64,000 bases of DNA from Muribaculaceae bacterium. Its GTDB lineage: Bacteria; Bacteroidota; Bacteroidia; Bacteroidales; Muribaculaceae. The notes under the pieces are model-generated. The model worked only from the letters and a program-made list of their open reading frames with translations. It was not told where the DNA came from and made no database searches. The position numbers were made by a program, and so were the translations under genes. Shown piece by piece: positions 52,978-62,639 of this stretch. Every line of letters starts with the position of its first letter. Position 1 is the stretch's first letter. The DNA is taken from assembly GCA_017396945.1 (NCBI GenBank), contig JAFQKI010000002.1, positions 50,531-114,530 on the forward strand, written 5' to 3'.

Positions 52978-53799
52978 CTATGCGTTTTCGGCACGGTAAG
53001 CGTCACAAGCGCGTTTCACTTCGCCGTGAAGGAGAAGAAGACGTTTTGCTTCTTCATAAGGCAAACCAAGTTCCTCAACCACCATGCGAGTACCGCGGTC
53101 AACGAGTTTCGCATTAGAAAGTTGCATGTTTACCATCTTGTTACCTTTCACACGACCCATTTGAATCATAACCGAGGTAGTAATCATGTTACAAATCATC
53201 TTTTGACCTGTACCTGATTTCATACGAGAGCTACCGGTTACATACTCAGGACCAACGATCATTTCGATAGCGATGTCAGCAGCTTGTGAGATAGGAGCAT
53301 CGGGGTTAGAAGTGATAGCAGCGGTCAAAATGCCACGCTCACGACAAGCGTTGAGCGCACCGATAACGTAAGGAGTTGTACCTGACGCAGCGATACCGAT
53401 AACGGTGTCTTTCTCGTTGATGTTGAATGCTTCGAGGTCTTTCCAACCTTGGAGTGTGTCATCTTCGGCATTTTCAACCGGGTTGCGGAGCGCAGTATCA
53501 CCACCGGCGATAAGACCGATAACCCATGATGGATCCATACCGTATGTAGGAGGAATTTCAGAAGCGTCGAGTACACCAAGACGGCCTGAAGTACCCGCAC
53601 CCATGTAGAAGATGCGACCACCTTTTTTCATGCGGCTAACGATACCGGTAACGAGTTTTTCGATTTGAGGGATAGCTTTTTCTACTGCGAGAGCTACTTT
53701 TTTGTCCTCATTGTTAATATCGGTGAGGAGTTCCAATACCGACTTCTTTTCCAAGTCATTGTAAAGTGAAGGTTGTTCACTGATTTTTACAAATGCCAT
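52978..53799 (-). CDS. murQ: N-acetylmuramic acid 6-phosphate etherase
   Basis: A 273-residue SIS-fold enzyme that splits MurNAc 6-phosphate into GlcNAc 6-phosphate and D-lactate in peptidoglycan recycling. The signature FYMGAGTSGRLGVLDASEIPP lies near residues 64-84 (quoted in part), with the catalytic Glu in ASEIPPTYG, and VENAEDDTLQGW with a second acidic site near 115. TSNPDAPISQAAD and SGTGQKMICNMIT follow. Somewhat shorter than E. coli MurQ at the C-terminus. It is the last gene of the minus-strand cluster, 43 bases after the MurK-like kinase. Confidence 0.93.
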   Translation of the reverse strand: MAFVKISEQPSLYNDLEKKSVLELLTDINNEDKKVALAVEKAIPQIEKLVTGIVSRMKKGGRIFYMGAGTSGRLGVLDASEIPPTYGMDPSWVIGLIAGGDTALRNPVENAEDDTLQGWKDLEAFNINEKDTVIGIAASGTTPYVIGALNACRERGILTAAITSNPDAPISQAADIAIEMIVGPEYVTGSSRMKSGTGQKMICNMITTSVMIQMGRVKGNKMVNMQLSNAKLVDRGTRMVVEELGLPYEEAKRLLLLHGEVKRACDAYRAENA

Positions 53800-53842
53800 T
53801 TTATCTAAATTTTTTGATTATAAATTATGCATTATGAATTAA

Positions 53843-54679
53843 TTATGCGTGGTAAGCAATCAAGCCTTCCATTGGAGCTTGAAGGATTTTACCAATTTTG
53901 CAATCTACAGCAGAAGCAGCTTCTTCAAGAACTTCGCGATAGTAGTGAGCGATTGAACCTACGAAGTTGATGCTATAATTTTTATAGTTATCGTAGTTAG
54001 CAATATTGCGTACGAAGAATGCTTTGAATGCGTTCAACACGAGACGATGCACAGCGGGTTCCTCGATGTTTTGGATAAGGAATGGAGTCACTGATGCGAG
54101 GAAGCGGTTAGCGGGGTGCTCACGATAAACCTTTTGAATGATTTTCATGCGGTCAAGGTCATATTGAGCAAGGAATTTTTCGCAAAGCGCTTCGGGGAGT
54201 TGTTTTTTTAACACGTCGCCCACAAGCAATTTACCGAGAACGGCACCACTACCCTCGTCACCAAGGATGTAACCGAGTGGAGACACATTGTCAACGATTT
54301 TTTCACCATCGTAGTAGCAAGAGTTAGAACCTGTACCCAAGATACATGCGATACCGGCTTCACGACCGAAGAGAGCGCGAGCAGCAGCAAGAAGGTCGGT
54401 GTAAACCTCAATTACAGGAGCGGGAACGTGAGCAGCGATAGCACGACGCACATTGCCACACACATCATCGTTGATACAACCTGCACCATAGAAATAGATG
54501 CTGTCAAAGGTCATACCTTCAACTTCGGGTTTCAACTCGTTGCCCATACGCTCAGCCATCTCAGCCTCAGTGAGCATAATAGCATTCATACCTGGAGTGA
54601 AAAACTCCTTAACTACTTTTCCATCTTCAACGGCACACCATTGGATTTTGGTAGAGCCACAATCTGCAATTAATTTCAT
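53843..54679 (-). CDS. MurK/NagK-like amino sugar kinase (BadF/BcrA ATPase family)
   Basis: A 278-residue kinase of the actin-like ASKHA fold. The phosphate loop is ADCGSTKIQWCAVEDGKV at the start, followed by FYGAGC near 65, a TDLLAAARALFGREAGIACILGTGSN segment near 93 (quoted in part) with the catalytic Asp, and GYILGDEGSGAVLGKLL near 136. The family includes GlcNAc kinases and MurK, which phosphorylates MurNAc. Sitting next to murQ, which needs MurNAc 6-phosphate, argues for MurNAc as substrate; GlcNAc may also be used. The start overlaps the acetyltransferase stop as ATGA. Confidence 0.85.
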   Translation of the reverse strand: MKLIADCGSTKIQWCAVEDGKVVKEFFTPGMNAIMLTEAEMAERMGNELKPEVEGMTFDSIYFYGAGCINDDVCGNVRRAIAAHVPAPVIEVYTDLLAAARALFGREAGIACILGTGSNSCYYDGEKIVDNVSPLGYILGDEGSGAVLGKLLVGDVLKKQLPEALCEKFLAQYDLDRMKIIQKVYREHPANRFLASVTPFLIQNIEEPAVHRLVLNAFKAFFVRNIANYDNYKNYSINFVGSIAHYYREVLEEAASAVDCKIGKILQAPMEGLIAYHA

Positions 54680-55833
54680 ATCTTAATATATATTTTCTTT
54701 TTATACAATATGTATCCAATACTCCAGTTAAGGGCGATAAACAATACCGCATAGATGCATGATGCCAATGTCGGGTCGTTGGTCATAGGCACAAGGCAAT
54801 CATTATATATATATCCCTTGATTGATATATCGCCACAAGGGATAGTGCTAAACAACACGCCAAGCACCCCGCCAAGCACATATAGGAACAACGGATTTAT
54901 ACCAAACGCCTCAAAGAAACGGCACCATTTTTTGTAGCCTTTAATATCGATAATCCATATCAACAAACCGAGGAATGTCGCGGCAAGACCGCAAGTGGTC
55001 ATCACGTATGTGGGCGACCAGATTTTTTTGTTGATAGGCATACCATAATCGAGTAAGAAACCTGAGAATGTGAGGATAGCGCCAATGATAAACAATTTGT
55101 TGATGCGCTCGCTGTTATCCTTTGTTCCCATGATAAGCATACCACACCACAACCCTATCAACACATGAGCGATAGAGGGGATAGTGCTCAACAATCCTTC
55201 GGGATCAAATTTGAGTTTAACGCCATCGATCGTGTCGGCATACATATGGTCGGCACCAAGCACTTTGTGGTCAACTATTGAGATTATATTTTCATTAGAA
55301 AATTCCCAACCACGACCGGCAAGCAACACAATTGCATATAGAGTCAAAACACCGATTATGAAATGAGGCAGATATTTATGACGCAACAATATAGCGACAA
55401 TAGAAGCAACACCATAACACAATGCCAAGCGCGGCATAACACCGAGAATGCGCAACTCTCCAAACGAGTTCATCGCCTCAAGCACGCTCTTACCATCCTT
55501 CAATCCAAAACACAATTTGCTAAACCAAGCAATTGAGATACCAATGGCAAAGATAACGACTGTGCGTTTCAATATCTTCCACAACAATGATGTAGAATAC
55601 TTAAATTCAAACTTTCTTAATGAAATATAGGTAGAAATACCCATAATAAACATAAAGAACGGAAACACAAGGTCGGTAGGAGTCAATCCGTTCCAACTTG
55701 CATGAGCAAGCGGAGCATAAATGTTGCTCCACGACCCCGGATTATTCACAAGGATCATTCCGGCGACAGTGATACCGCGCAAAATGTCCAGTGCGAGAAG
55801 TCTTTGTTTCTGTTTTGGCTGTAACTGAGTCAT
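54676..55833 (-). CDS. HGSNAT/NagX-like membrane acetyltransferase (DUF5009 type)
   Basis: A 385-residue protein with about ten transmembrane helices. It opens RLLALDILRGITVAGMILVNNPG and continues WNGLTPTDLVFPFFMFIMG, the pattern of the heparan-alpha-glucosaminide N-acetyltransferase family, with the conserved Asp-Leu and Arg-Gly. In bacteria such proteins are called NagX or DUF5009 and are found with amino-sugar uptake genes. It may acetylate glucosamine or muramic acid units across the inner membrane so that they enter the pathway as N-acetyl sugars. It overlaps the kinase by 4 bases, so translation is probably coupled. Confidence 0.75.
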   Translation of the reverse strand: MTQLQPKQKQRLLALDILRGITVAGMILVNNPGSWSNIYAPLAHASWNGLTPTDLVFPFFMFIMGISTYISLRKFEFKYSTSLLWKILKRTVVIFAIGISIAWFSKLCFGLKDGKSVLEAMNSFGELRILGVMPRLALCYGVASIVAILLRHKYLPHFIIGVLTLYAIVLLAGRGWEFSNENIISIVDHKVLGADHMYADTIDGVKLKFDPEGLLSTIPSIAHVLIGLWCGMLIMGTKDNSERINKLFIIGAILTFSGFLLDYGMPINKKIWSPTYVMTTCGLAATFLGLLIWIIDIKGYKKWCRFFEAFGINPLFLYVLGGVLGVLFSTIPCGDISIKGYIYNDCLVPMTNDPTLASCIYAVLFIALNWSIGYILYKKKIYIKI

Positions 55834-55844
55834 TTACTATTCTT

Positions 55845-58640
55845 TTATTTTGATTTTGTACAACTATCTACTAAGTATGCTATTGATTTATAAGGGATAC
55901 CACTATTTGATGTCAAACCGATTTCACAAGTACGGCTATTTGAGTAACCATGAGTAGCTCCCGATTTCTCGATTTGCGGACGCAATTTGCGCAACGCATA
56001 TTTATTTAACTCAGGCAATGTAAACCCTTTATCGCCGGCAAAACCACAACAACCGATTTCAGTAGGCACAACAACATTGCGAGAACACATGCGCGCCAAT
56101 GCAATGATTTTATCGGCAAGACCCATACGACGAGATGAACATGTCACATGCACTGCGATAGTCTCATCGGTTGGTGTAAATTCGAGGTTGGGAACAAGGT
56201 AGTCATGGATAAACTCGGCGGGTTCATGTAATGTCAACGTCTTGATGTGATCACGCATGCGATGCAAACATGGACTTTGATCACACATCACAGGATATTT
56301 GCCACCTTCCGATGCCACGAGCAATGCCGCTTCAAGCTCTGCGGTCTTGCGGTCGGCAATATCGGGCATACCCTTACTTTCCCAAATCATACCGCAACAA
56401 AGATTTTTCATTCCGGCGGGGAAAATAACCTCATATCCGGCTTTTTGACAAAGTGACACTATTGTATCAACCAACGGAGCGATTTTAGCACCTTTCTCAC
56501 GAGTGACACCCATAGTCTGATTTATACAGCTTGGGAAATAAACCACCTTGCGAGGTTGTTGCTCTTGCTGGAATTTGTGCTTATATGAATAATATGCACC
56601 GGGAAGAGCCGGAGTCCATAATGGCATACCGATTTTATTTATCGCGCCACCTATTGCGTTAACGGCTTTATCACCCATCACCGCACCGGCTACATTAGCT
56701 ACCGACAATGCAGGACGAAGCACGCCTTTTATCGCTCTTAAATGGTTGGCGGCAAAATCACCTACTTTGTATCCAAATCCACCCTTGGGCAAGTTGGCTT
56801 GACGCAAGTCGTGAATCATCTCGCCGGTGTTAATTCCCATCGGACAAGATGTGCTACACAATCCGTCGCCGGCACAAGTAGCGTCACCAAGTTTCGCAAA
56901 TTGTTTCACCAAGCGTTTCAATCGTTCGGGGTCTTCACCGGTCTTTCTCAAACGTGATATTTCACGTTGGATGACAGTGCGTTGGCGAGCCGACAATGAG
57001 AAGCCACAAGATACACAATTCACCTCACAGAAACCACACTCGATGCAACGGTCAACGTGTTTATTGGTGAGTGGCATCGGCTTCATTCCCTTAACGTAAC
57101 ATTCAGGATCATCATTGAAGATTACACCGGGATTGAGGATATTTTCAGGGTCAAACAATTCTTTGAGACGTTTCATCATCTTCCATGCAGCTTCACCCCA
57201 CTCTTTCTTAACAAATGGAGCCATGTTGCGACCGGTTCCATGCTCAGCTTTCAACGAGCCGTCATAACGATCCACAACAAGTTTCTCAACCGCAAGCATC
57301 AAGTCTTTATATCTTTGAACCTCCTCTTCTTTATCAAAAGATTGAGATATAATGAAGTGATAGTTACCTTCAAGGGCATGACCATAGATGCAAGCATCGG
57401 TATAACCACAATCTTGCAACAATTGTTGCAATTCCACTGTCGCATTGGGCAGATCCTCTATGTGGAACGCAACGTCTTCAATAAGCACTGTTGTTCCAAG
57501 AGGACGAGTACCACCTACCGAGGGGAATATACCAGAACGTATTTTCCAATACTCTGAATACTCCTCAGGCTTATCAGTGAAATAAGCAGGCTTGTAAAGA
57601 TTAAACGGTTTAAGGATTTCAAGAATTTCATTGATATTCTTTTGCAATTCCTCAGGAGTGTCAGCCTTAGTTTCGGTGAGAACCGCAGTCAAACCCTCGC
57701 CGGTTGTATCATTAACTGCCGACAATGATTTCTTGTCGAGCAACTCGGCACCAAATACCGGGCCTTTTTTCATTGCCACTACCGCCTCACATGCTTCTTT
57801 CAAATCGCTGAAATAAAGCATCGCACTTGCCGAGCAAGGATAAAGGTGTGAAGAATTTACTGTAATCTCACTCATAAACGCAAGCGTACCCTCTGACCCA
57901 ACCATACAGTGAGCGATAATCTCAAATGGGTCATCAAACATTACAAACGGCAACAGGTTTAACCCGGTAACGTTTTTAATGCTGTATTTGTAATTTATGC
58001 GCTTTACAAGTTCCTCATCGGCACGAATATCATCACGCAACTTAACGATATTGGCGATAAACTCAGGTTTAGCGAGTTTAAACGCTTCTTGCGATTGTTT
58101 GTCGGCAGTGTCAAGGATTGTACCGTCGGCAAACACAAGACGCACCGATTTCATCACCTTGTCACTATTGGCGTGAGTACCACAGTTCATACCCGAAGCA
58201 TTGTTTATCACAATACCACCCACCATCGCTGAGTTTTTAGATGCGGGGTCGGGAGCAAACATTCTGCCGTAAGGCTTGAGATATTCATTTACGCGCGAGC
58301 CAATGATACCCGGTTGCATCGTGATTGTTGAGCCATCGGGAGCGATTGAGTAATCTTCCCAATTTTTTCCTGCGACAATCAAGATTGAATCACTGATGGC
58401 TTGTCCTGAAAGGCTCGTACCGGCTGCACGGAATGTCACAGGAAGCTTCAAGTTTGAAGCGATTTTCATTAATTTTGATACTTCAGCCTCATCTTTTGAG
58501 CGCACCACAATTTGTGGTATCATGCGATAAAAGCCGGCATCAGTACCCCATGCAAGACAACGCAAGTCGTCGGTATATATGCGGTCGGCAGGTATAAAAC
58601 CGCTAATTTCTTCAACAAATTTTTGATACAACGGGTTCAT
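55845..58640 (-). CDS. FAD and Fe-S D-lactate dehydrogenase (GlcD-GlcF-type fusion)
   Basis: A 931-residue oxidoreductase. Residues about 35-260 are an FAD_binding_4 domain (TFRAAGTSLSGQAISD, GGIVINNASGMNCGTHANSD), then a FAD-linked oxidase C domain to about 520 (LKAEHGTGRNMAPFVKKEWG). A 4Fe-4S dicluster region has CIECGFCEVNCVSCG and CAGDGLCSTSCPMG, and two C-terminal CCG motifs (NLCCGMIWESKG, GCCGFAGDKGF) bind another cluster. Length and layout match the quinone-dependent D-lactate dehydrogenase of Pseudomonas; 2-hydroxyglutarate is another substrate of this group. Because MurQ releases D-lactate, oxidation of that product is the natural reading. Confidence 0.82.
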   Translation of the reverse strand: MNPLYQKFVEEISGFIPADRIYTDDLRCLAWGTDAGFYRMIPQIVVRSKDEAEVSKLMKIASNLKLPVTFRAAGTSLSGQAISDSILIVAGKNWEDYSIAPDGSTITMQPGIIGSRVNEYLKPYGRMFAPDPASKNSAMVGGIVINNASGMNCGTHANSDKVMKSVRLVFADGTILDTADKQSQEAFKLAKPEFIANIVKLRDDIRADEELVKRINYKYSIKNVTGLNLLPFVMFDDPFEIIAHCMVGSEGTLAFMSEITVNSSHLYPCSASAMLYFSDLKEACEAVVAMKKGPVFGAELLDKKSLSAVNDTTGEGLTAVLTETKADTPEELQKNINEILEILKPFNLYKPAYFTDKPEEYSEYWKIRSGIFPSVGGTRPLGTTVLIEDVAFHIEDLPNATVELQQLLQDCGYTDACIYGHALEGNYHFIISQSFDKEEEVQRYKDLMLAVEKLVVDRYDGSLKAEHGTGRNMAPFVKKEWGEAAWKMMKRLKELFDPENILNPGVIFNDDPECYVKGMKPMPLTNKHVDRCIECGFCEVNCVSCGFSLSARQRTVIQREISRLRKTGEDPERLKRLVKQFAKLGDATCAGDGLCSTSCPMGINTGEMIHDLRQANLPKGGFGYKVGDFAANHLRAIKGVLRPALSVANVAGAVMGDKAVNAIGGAINKIGMPLWTPALPGAYYSYKHKFQQEQQPRKVVYFPSCINQTMGVTREKGAKIAPLVDTIVSLCQKAGYEVIFPAGMKNLCCGMIWESKGMPDIADRKTAELEAALLVASEGGKYPVMCDQSPCLHRMRDHIKTLTLHEPAEFIHDYLVPNLEFTPTDETIAVHVTCSSRRMGLADKIIALARMCSRNVVVPTEIGCCGFAGDKGFTLPELNKYALRKLRPQIEKSGATHGYSNSRTCEIGLTSNSGIPYKSIAYLVDSCTKSK

Positions 58641-58659
58641 AGGTCGTAACTATAATAGT

Positions 58660-59901
58660 TTAATTATATAAATAATACTTTGCTGATTTGGCTTTGAAAG
58701 CCTCAACATCCTTGTTCCAATAGTCGAGGATATCGGCTACCTTGTAATTTTTTGAGAAAAGCAAGCGTATTTGGTCAGAGCCACACACTTTGTCAAACAT
58801 GTTCCAACGATTGCCCAATGTTCCGTCGCCATTCTCATCAAGAAGACGGTGATCGGGATACATCTCTGCCAATATCTCCATTGCGTGGAATTGAACCATT
58901 GTCAACTCACAATCAAGCACATCGGTGACATAAAGTTGAACACCTTGAATATGCTCACCCTTGCCAAAACTGTAGAATGGCTTAATGTGGATCGGACGGA
59001 AAGTTATACCCTTAAGATTTAACGCATTGAGACGTTTGCAGAACTCATCGGCATCAATCCAAGACGCACATATCAATTGGAATGGCATTGTGTAACCAAC
59101 ACCGATTGAGATATTATACAACTCACCGATTATACCGGTAGTAGGATAATAAATCGCTGATTGTGGATAGGGTTGGTGAGGTGAAGGAAGAATCCAAGGC
59201 ATACCGGTCTGGTCAAATGTCATATAACGATGCCATCCCTCCATAGGCACAACTGTCAATTTGGTTTTTACACCACCCTTCAACATGCCGTCGTTAAGCA
59301 TCAAAGCCAACTCGCCGGGAGTCAAGCCATAAAGATAAGGTATGGGGAATTGGCTTACCAATGAATAGAAACCATCTTCAACCAAGTTACCTTCCACTTT
59401 TAAGCCTGAAAGTGGATTGGGACGGTCAAGCACCATAAATTCCTTACCATTCTCGGCACAAGCTTCCATACACAAGCCCATTGTGCTTATATAGGTAAAC
59501 GAGCGACAACCATTATCTTGAATGTCATAAACAAGCACATCTACATCAGCAAGCATTTCAGCCGATGGTTTCTTGTTTTTGCCATACAATGAATATACCT
59601 TCACTCCTGTTTTTTCATCAACGTATGTCGCTACATGATCACCTGCGTGAACATCGCCACGCACGCCATGTTCAGGGCTATAAAGAGCAACAAGCTTAAC
59701 GCCGGGAGCTTGAGCAAGAATATCGATTGTTGACACAAGGCTGTTATCAACACCACTGGGATTGGTAATCAACCCTACGCGTTTTCCTTTCAACTGCTCA
59801 AAGCCACCGTCACGAAGTACTTCAACGCCTGGTTTAACTTGAGCCATAGCCCCCACCATAGTGAGAGCTATCGCAACAAGTGAAAATAATATCTTTTTCA
59901 T
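58660..59901 (-). CDS. namZ: NamZ-type exo-beta-N-acetylmuramidase (DUF1343)
   Basis: A 413-residue secreted glycosidase. Signal peptide: MKKILFSLVAIALTMVGAMAQ. The DUF1343 pattern follows: KRVGLITNPSGVDNSLVSTID, LVALYSPEHGVRGDVHAG near 75-92, VYSLYGKNKKPSAEML, VDVLVYDIQDNGCRSFTYIS near 128 and LDRPNPLSGLKVEG near 163. The Bacillus subtilis and Tannerella members are NamZ, which removes MurNAc from the non-reducing end of peptidoglycan fragments. I use ATG 59899-59901; an ATG at 59914-59916 overlapping the transporter stop (TAATG) would add five residues. It supplies MurNAc to the genes around it. Confidence 0.87.
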   Translation of the reverse strand: MKKILFSLVAIALTMVGAMAQVKPGVEVLRDGGFEQLKGKRVGLITNPSGVDNSLVSTIDILAQAPGVKLVALYSPEHGVRGDVHAGDHVATYVDEKTGVKVYSLYGKNKKPSAEMLADVDVLVYDIQDNGCRSFTYISTMGLCMEACAENGKEFMVLDRPNPLSGLKVEGNLVEDGFYSLVSQFPIPYLYGLTPGELALMLNDGMLKGGVKTKLTVVPMEGWHRYMTFDQTGMPWILPSPHQPYPQSAIYYPTTGIIGELYNISIGVGYTMPFQLICASWIDADEFCKRLNALNLKGITFRPIHIKPFYSFGKGEHIQGVQLYVTDVLDCELTMVQFHAMEILAEMYPDHRLLDENGDGTLGNRWNMFDKVCGSDQIRLLFSKNYKVADILDYWNKDVEAFKAKSAKYYLYN

Positions 59902-59915
59902 ACTATTTAATCTCA

Positions 59916-61289
59916 TTATTTCTTTTCCTCTTTGGCTTCGACTTCTTTTGCGCCATATTTAGGATCAATGTGACGGCGAACCAATGCTGTTACCGCCCAT
60001 GTTGCAAAGTTACATGCAAGTACCCACCAGAAGAAATTAATGTAAGAGTTGCCCAACATTTCTTCTTTAATAAAACCGGCAGCCATACCGGGAAGCATCA
60101 TACCAAGAGCCATAAATGCTGTACAGATTGCATAGTGAGAGGTTTTGTATGGACCGTCAGCAAAATACATCATATAAAGCATAAATGCAGTGAAACCAAA
60201 ACCATAAGCAAACTGTTCTAAGACAATCGCGCTATAAATAAGCATTTGTCCGGCAAAATCGCCATAAGAAGGTTGTACATTTGAAAGAATGATGTAAGCT
60301 ACACAGTTAAGCGATGTAGCAAGAGCCATTGGCCAAATCCATTTTCTAAGACCACCTCTTGATGCGCAAATACCACCAATGATACCACCAATGGTAAGAC
60401 CGATAATAGCAAGTGTACCATAAGCAAAACCTACCTCAGTTTGTGTCATTCCCAAACCACCGGCATCACGAGAAGCGAGGAGGAATGGTTGACAAAGTTT
60501 CACAACTTGAGCTTCAGGAAGACGATAAAGAAGCATAAACAACATTGCAAGTAATACATGCTTCTTTTGGAAGAAAGTTACAAATGAACCTGAAAATTCT
60601 TTAACAATATCACCAACGCTTTTCTTTTTAGCATCACCACCTACTGCTTTATCTGCTGCTGGTGTTGGAAGTATAAATGCGTGATAAATTGAAACAATCG
60701 CAAAGAATACAGCACAAATGATTACAGTATATTTCCATCCGAGAGCTACATCTCCGGTTTGAGTTTGGATGATACCTGCAAGAATAACAAGACCACCTTG
60801 ACCAAACACATTTGCACAACGGTAGAATGTAGAACGGATACCGACAAACATACTTTGTTCCGATGTGTTAAGCGCAATCATATAAAAACCATCTGATGCG
60901 ATATCATGAGTCGCAGAACAGAATGCAGTGATAAAATAGAAGAAAAGACAAAGCATAAATGCGTTTACAGGAAGACCATTTGCAATTTCTTCTTTATTAG
61001 GTAATGGAAGAGTAAATGCAATTGCAGCAAGACCTACTGCTACACAAATCTGCATTGTTACTGTCCACCAACGTTTTGTACGCACAATATCCACAATTGG
61101 ACCCCAGAAAGGCTTAATTACCCATGGCAAATAAAGCCAACCGGTATAAAGAGTGGCATCAGTCTCTGACATACCCAACTGGGTAAAGAGTACCATGGTC
61201 ACCATATTGATAAAGATGAATGGAATACCCTGTGCAAAATAGAGCGAAGGAATCCAAGCCCACGGATTGCGTTTAGTTTCTGTTTTCAT
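59916..61289 (-). CDS. AmpG/MurT-like MFS transporter
   Basis: A 457-residue inner membrane protein with about twelve helices. WIPSLYFAQGIPFIFINMVT at the start, LYLPWVIKPFWGPIVDIVRTKR near 50 and the HDIASDGFYMIALNTSEQSMFVGIRSTFYR region near 130 (quoted in part) resemble AmpG, the muropeptide permease. The same family contains MurT, the MurNAc transporter of Tannerella forsythia. Being between namZ and the SpoIID-like gene supports import of MurNAc or muropeptides. Which one is not decidable here. It overlaps namZ if the longer namZ start is used. Confidence 0.82.
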   Translation of the reverse strand: MKTETKRNPWAWIPSLYFAQGIPFIFINMVTMVLFTQLGMSETDATLYTGWLYLPWVIKPFWGPIVDIVRTKRWWTVTMQICVAVGLAAIAFTLPLPNKEEIANGLPVNAFMLCLFFYFITAFCSATHDIASDGFYMIALNTSEQSMFVGIRSTFYRCANVFGQGGLVILAGIIQTQTGDVALGWKYTVIICAVFFAIVSIYHAFILPTPAADKAVGGDAKKKSVGDIVKEFSGSFVTFFQKKHVLLAMLFMLLYRLPEAQVVKLCQPFLLASRDAGGLGMTQTEVGFAYGTLAIIGLTIGGIIGGICASRGGLRKWIWPMALATSLNCVAYIILSNVQPSYGDFAGQMLIYSAIVLEQFAYGFGFTAFMLYMMYFADGPYKTSHYAICTAFMALGMMLPGMAAGFIKEEMLGNSYINFFWWVLACNFATWAVTALVRRHIDPKYGAKEVEAKEEKK

Positions 61290-61314
61290 TATCTAAATTA
61301 TGATTTTTTATTTG

Positions 61315-62631
61315 TTAATATAGTTCTTTAATTTCGGCATCAACAAAGTAGTGCAACAATATCTCATTGTATGAGTAACCTTTGGCACCCATTACGGCAG
61401 CGCCGATTTGACACAAGCCTACACCATGTCCCCAACCGGCACCTTTGAGTGTGAATGTCGAAGGAAGTCCGGCGGCATTGTTTTCACCTTTCTCTACAAC
61501 AAAAGCCGAGCTATAGAGGTGAGACGGAGAAAGAGTGCGACGGATTTCAAGCTCTTTACCGATTACAAGAGTTTTCTTGCTACCTACGATTTTGAGTTTA
61601 TACAATCTTCCGGAAGTACCGCGAGCAACAGGGATAAGATCGAGAATATCGCCATAATCCATACCTGAACGCTCTTTCACCAATTTTGAAATTTCCTCTT
61701 GGGTATATTTCACTTCCCAACGGTAAAAATCGGTAGTTTCCTGATCATAATTGTTAAGAACCTGAGAAAGGATTTCGGCATCAGAAGTGTTACAATGAGC
61801 CTCAGGACGAGTCAAGATCCACTCACGAGCATTTTCCTCGATTGTCAAATCGGGGAAATCGGTTTCATTTTCTCCATCACGACGAGCGGCAAGATAATTG
61901 TAATGAACAGGTTCCCAGCAATTCTCAAATTCCTCATACACGCCACCACAGCATTTAGAGAAACGAGCATCACAGAGATTTTCTCCATCCATCAACACTT
62001 GTCCGCGAGTAGCCTCGATAGCCTTAGCTACTTGAGGAGTTGACGCGCGAGTTATACCTTGATAACGTTGACAATGGTCGTCGGCACACACATCAAAATT
62101 GATGTGGTCTTCGCGGTCATACCATTTAATCATTTCGCCCTCAGCATTTTCAGCGGCAACATATTTTTCACCCGATGACTCGATGCGTTTGTTTTTATCG
62201 ATTTGAGCGAGCAACCAGCTACGAGAAATCACAGCATGAGCCTTGAGCAATTCAAGTGACGCGGTCGCACTCATTTCCGATGAAATCACACTAAGCAAAT
62301 AATCCTCAACACCAAGAATGTTTACAGGGGTGATTTTGCCATGCTCGATAATCAATTTCAAAGCACCTTTGAAGCGTTGATTTTCTTTGCGCTCCCAGTG
62401 GAAATTCACACCGATGGTTACATCTTCGAGCCAGAAAGATGCTTCCGACTCGTTTTCGGGTTGAAATAGTAACTCATTGTATTCCTTGCCATTCCATGCA
62501 ATTGTATTTCCGTCGGTAGTGGCAATTTGATTGCCTGTTGCACCTTCCCCATTAACATGGAAGTTGCCGTCGAGGATAAATTTCACCTCGGCGGCACTCA
62601 TAATGCCTACCTTAATTTTAGGTTCTTCCAT
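61315..62631 (-). CDS. SpoIID/LytB-domain protein lacking a signal peptide
   Basis: A 438-residue protein. The SpoIID fold lies from about 95 to the end, with VEDYLLSVISSEMSATASLELLKAHAVISRSW near 108 (quoted in part), where E119 of the SEM tripeptide matches the catalytic Glu of SpoIID, a lytic transglycosylase of denuded glycan. RGQVLMDGENLCDARFSKCCGG near 204, and GAGWGHGVGLCQIGAAVMG near the end, are conserved. Unusually it begins MEEPKIKVGIMSAAEVKFIL, with no hydrophobic leader, and the preceding gene ends 8 bases before the ATG, leaving no room for one. Its location may therefore be cytoplasmic. Confidence 0.8.
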   Translation of the reverse strand: MEEPKIKVGIMSAAEVKFILDGNFHVNGEGATGNQIATTDGNTIAWNGKEYNELLFQPENESEASFWLEDVTIGVNFHWERKENQRFKGALKLIIEHGKITPVNILGVEDYLLSVISSEMSATASLELLKAHAVISRSWLLAQIDKNKRIESSGEKYVAAENAEGEMIKWYDREDHINFDVCADDHCQRYQGITRASTPQVAKAIEATRGQVLMDGENLCDARFSKCCGGVYEEFENCWEPVHYNYLAARRDGENETDFPDLTIEENAREWILTRPEAHCNTSDAEILSQVLNNYDQETTDFYRWEVKYTQEEISKLVKERSGMDYGDILDLIPVARGTSGRLYKLKIVGSKKTLVIGKELEIRRTLSPSHLYSSAFVVEKGENNAAGLPSTFTLKGAGWGHGVGLCQIGAAVMGAKGYSYNEILLHYFVDAEIKELY

Positions 62632-62639
62632 TAAAGAAA

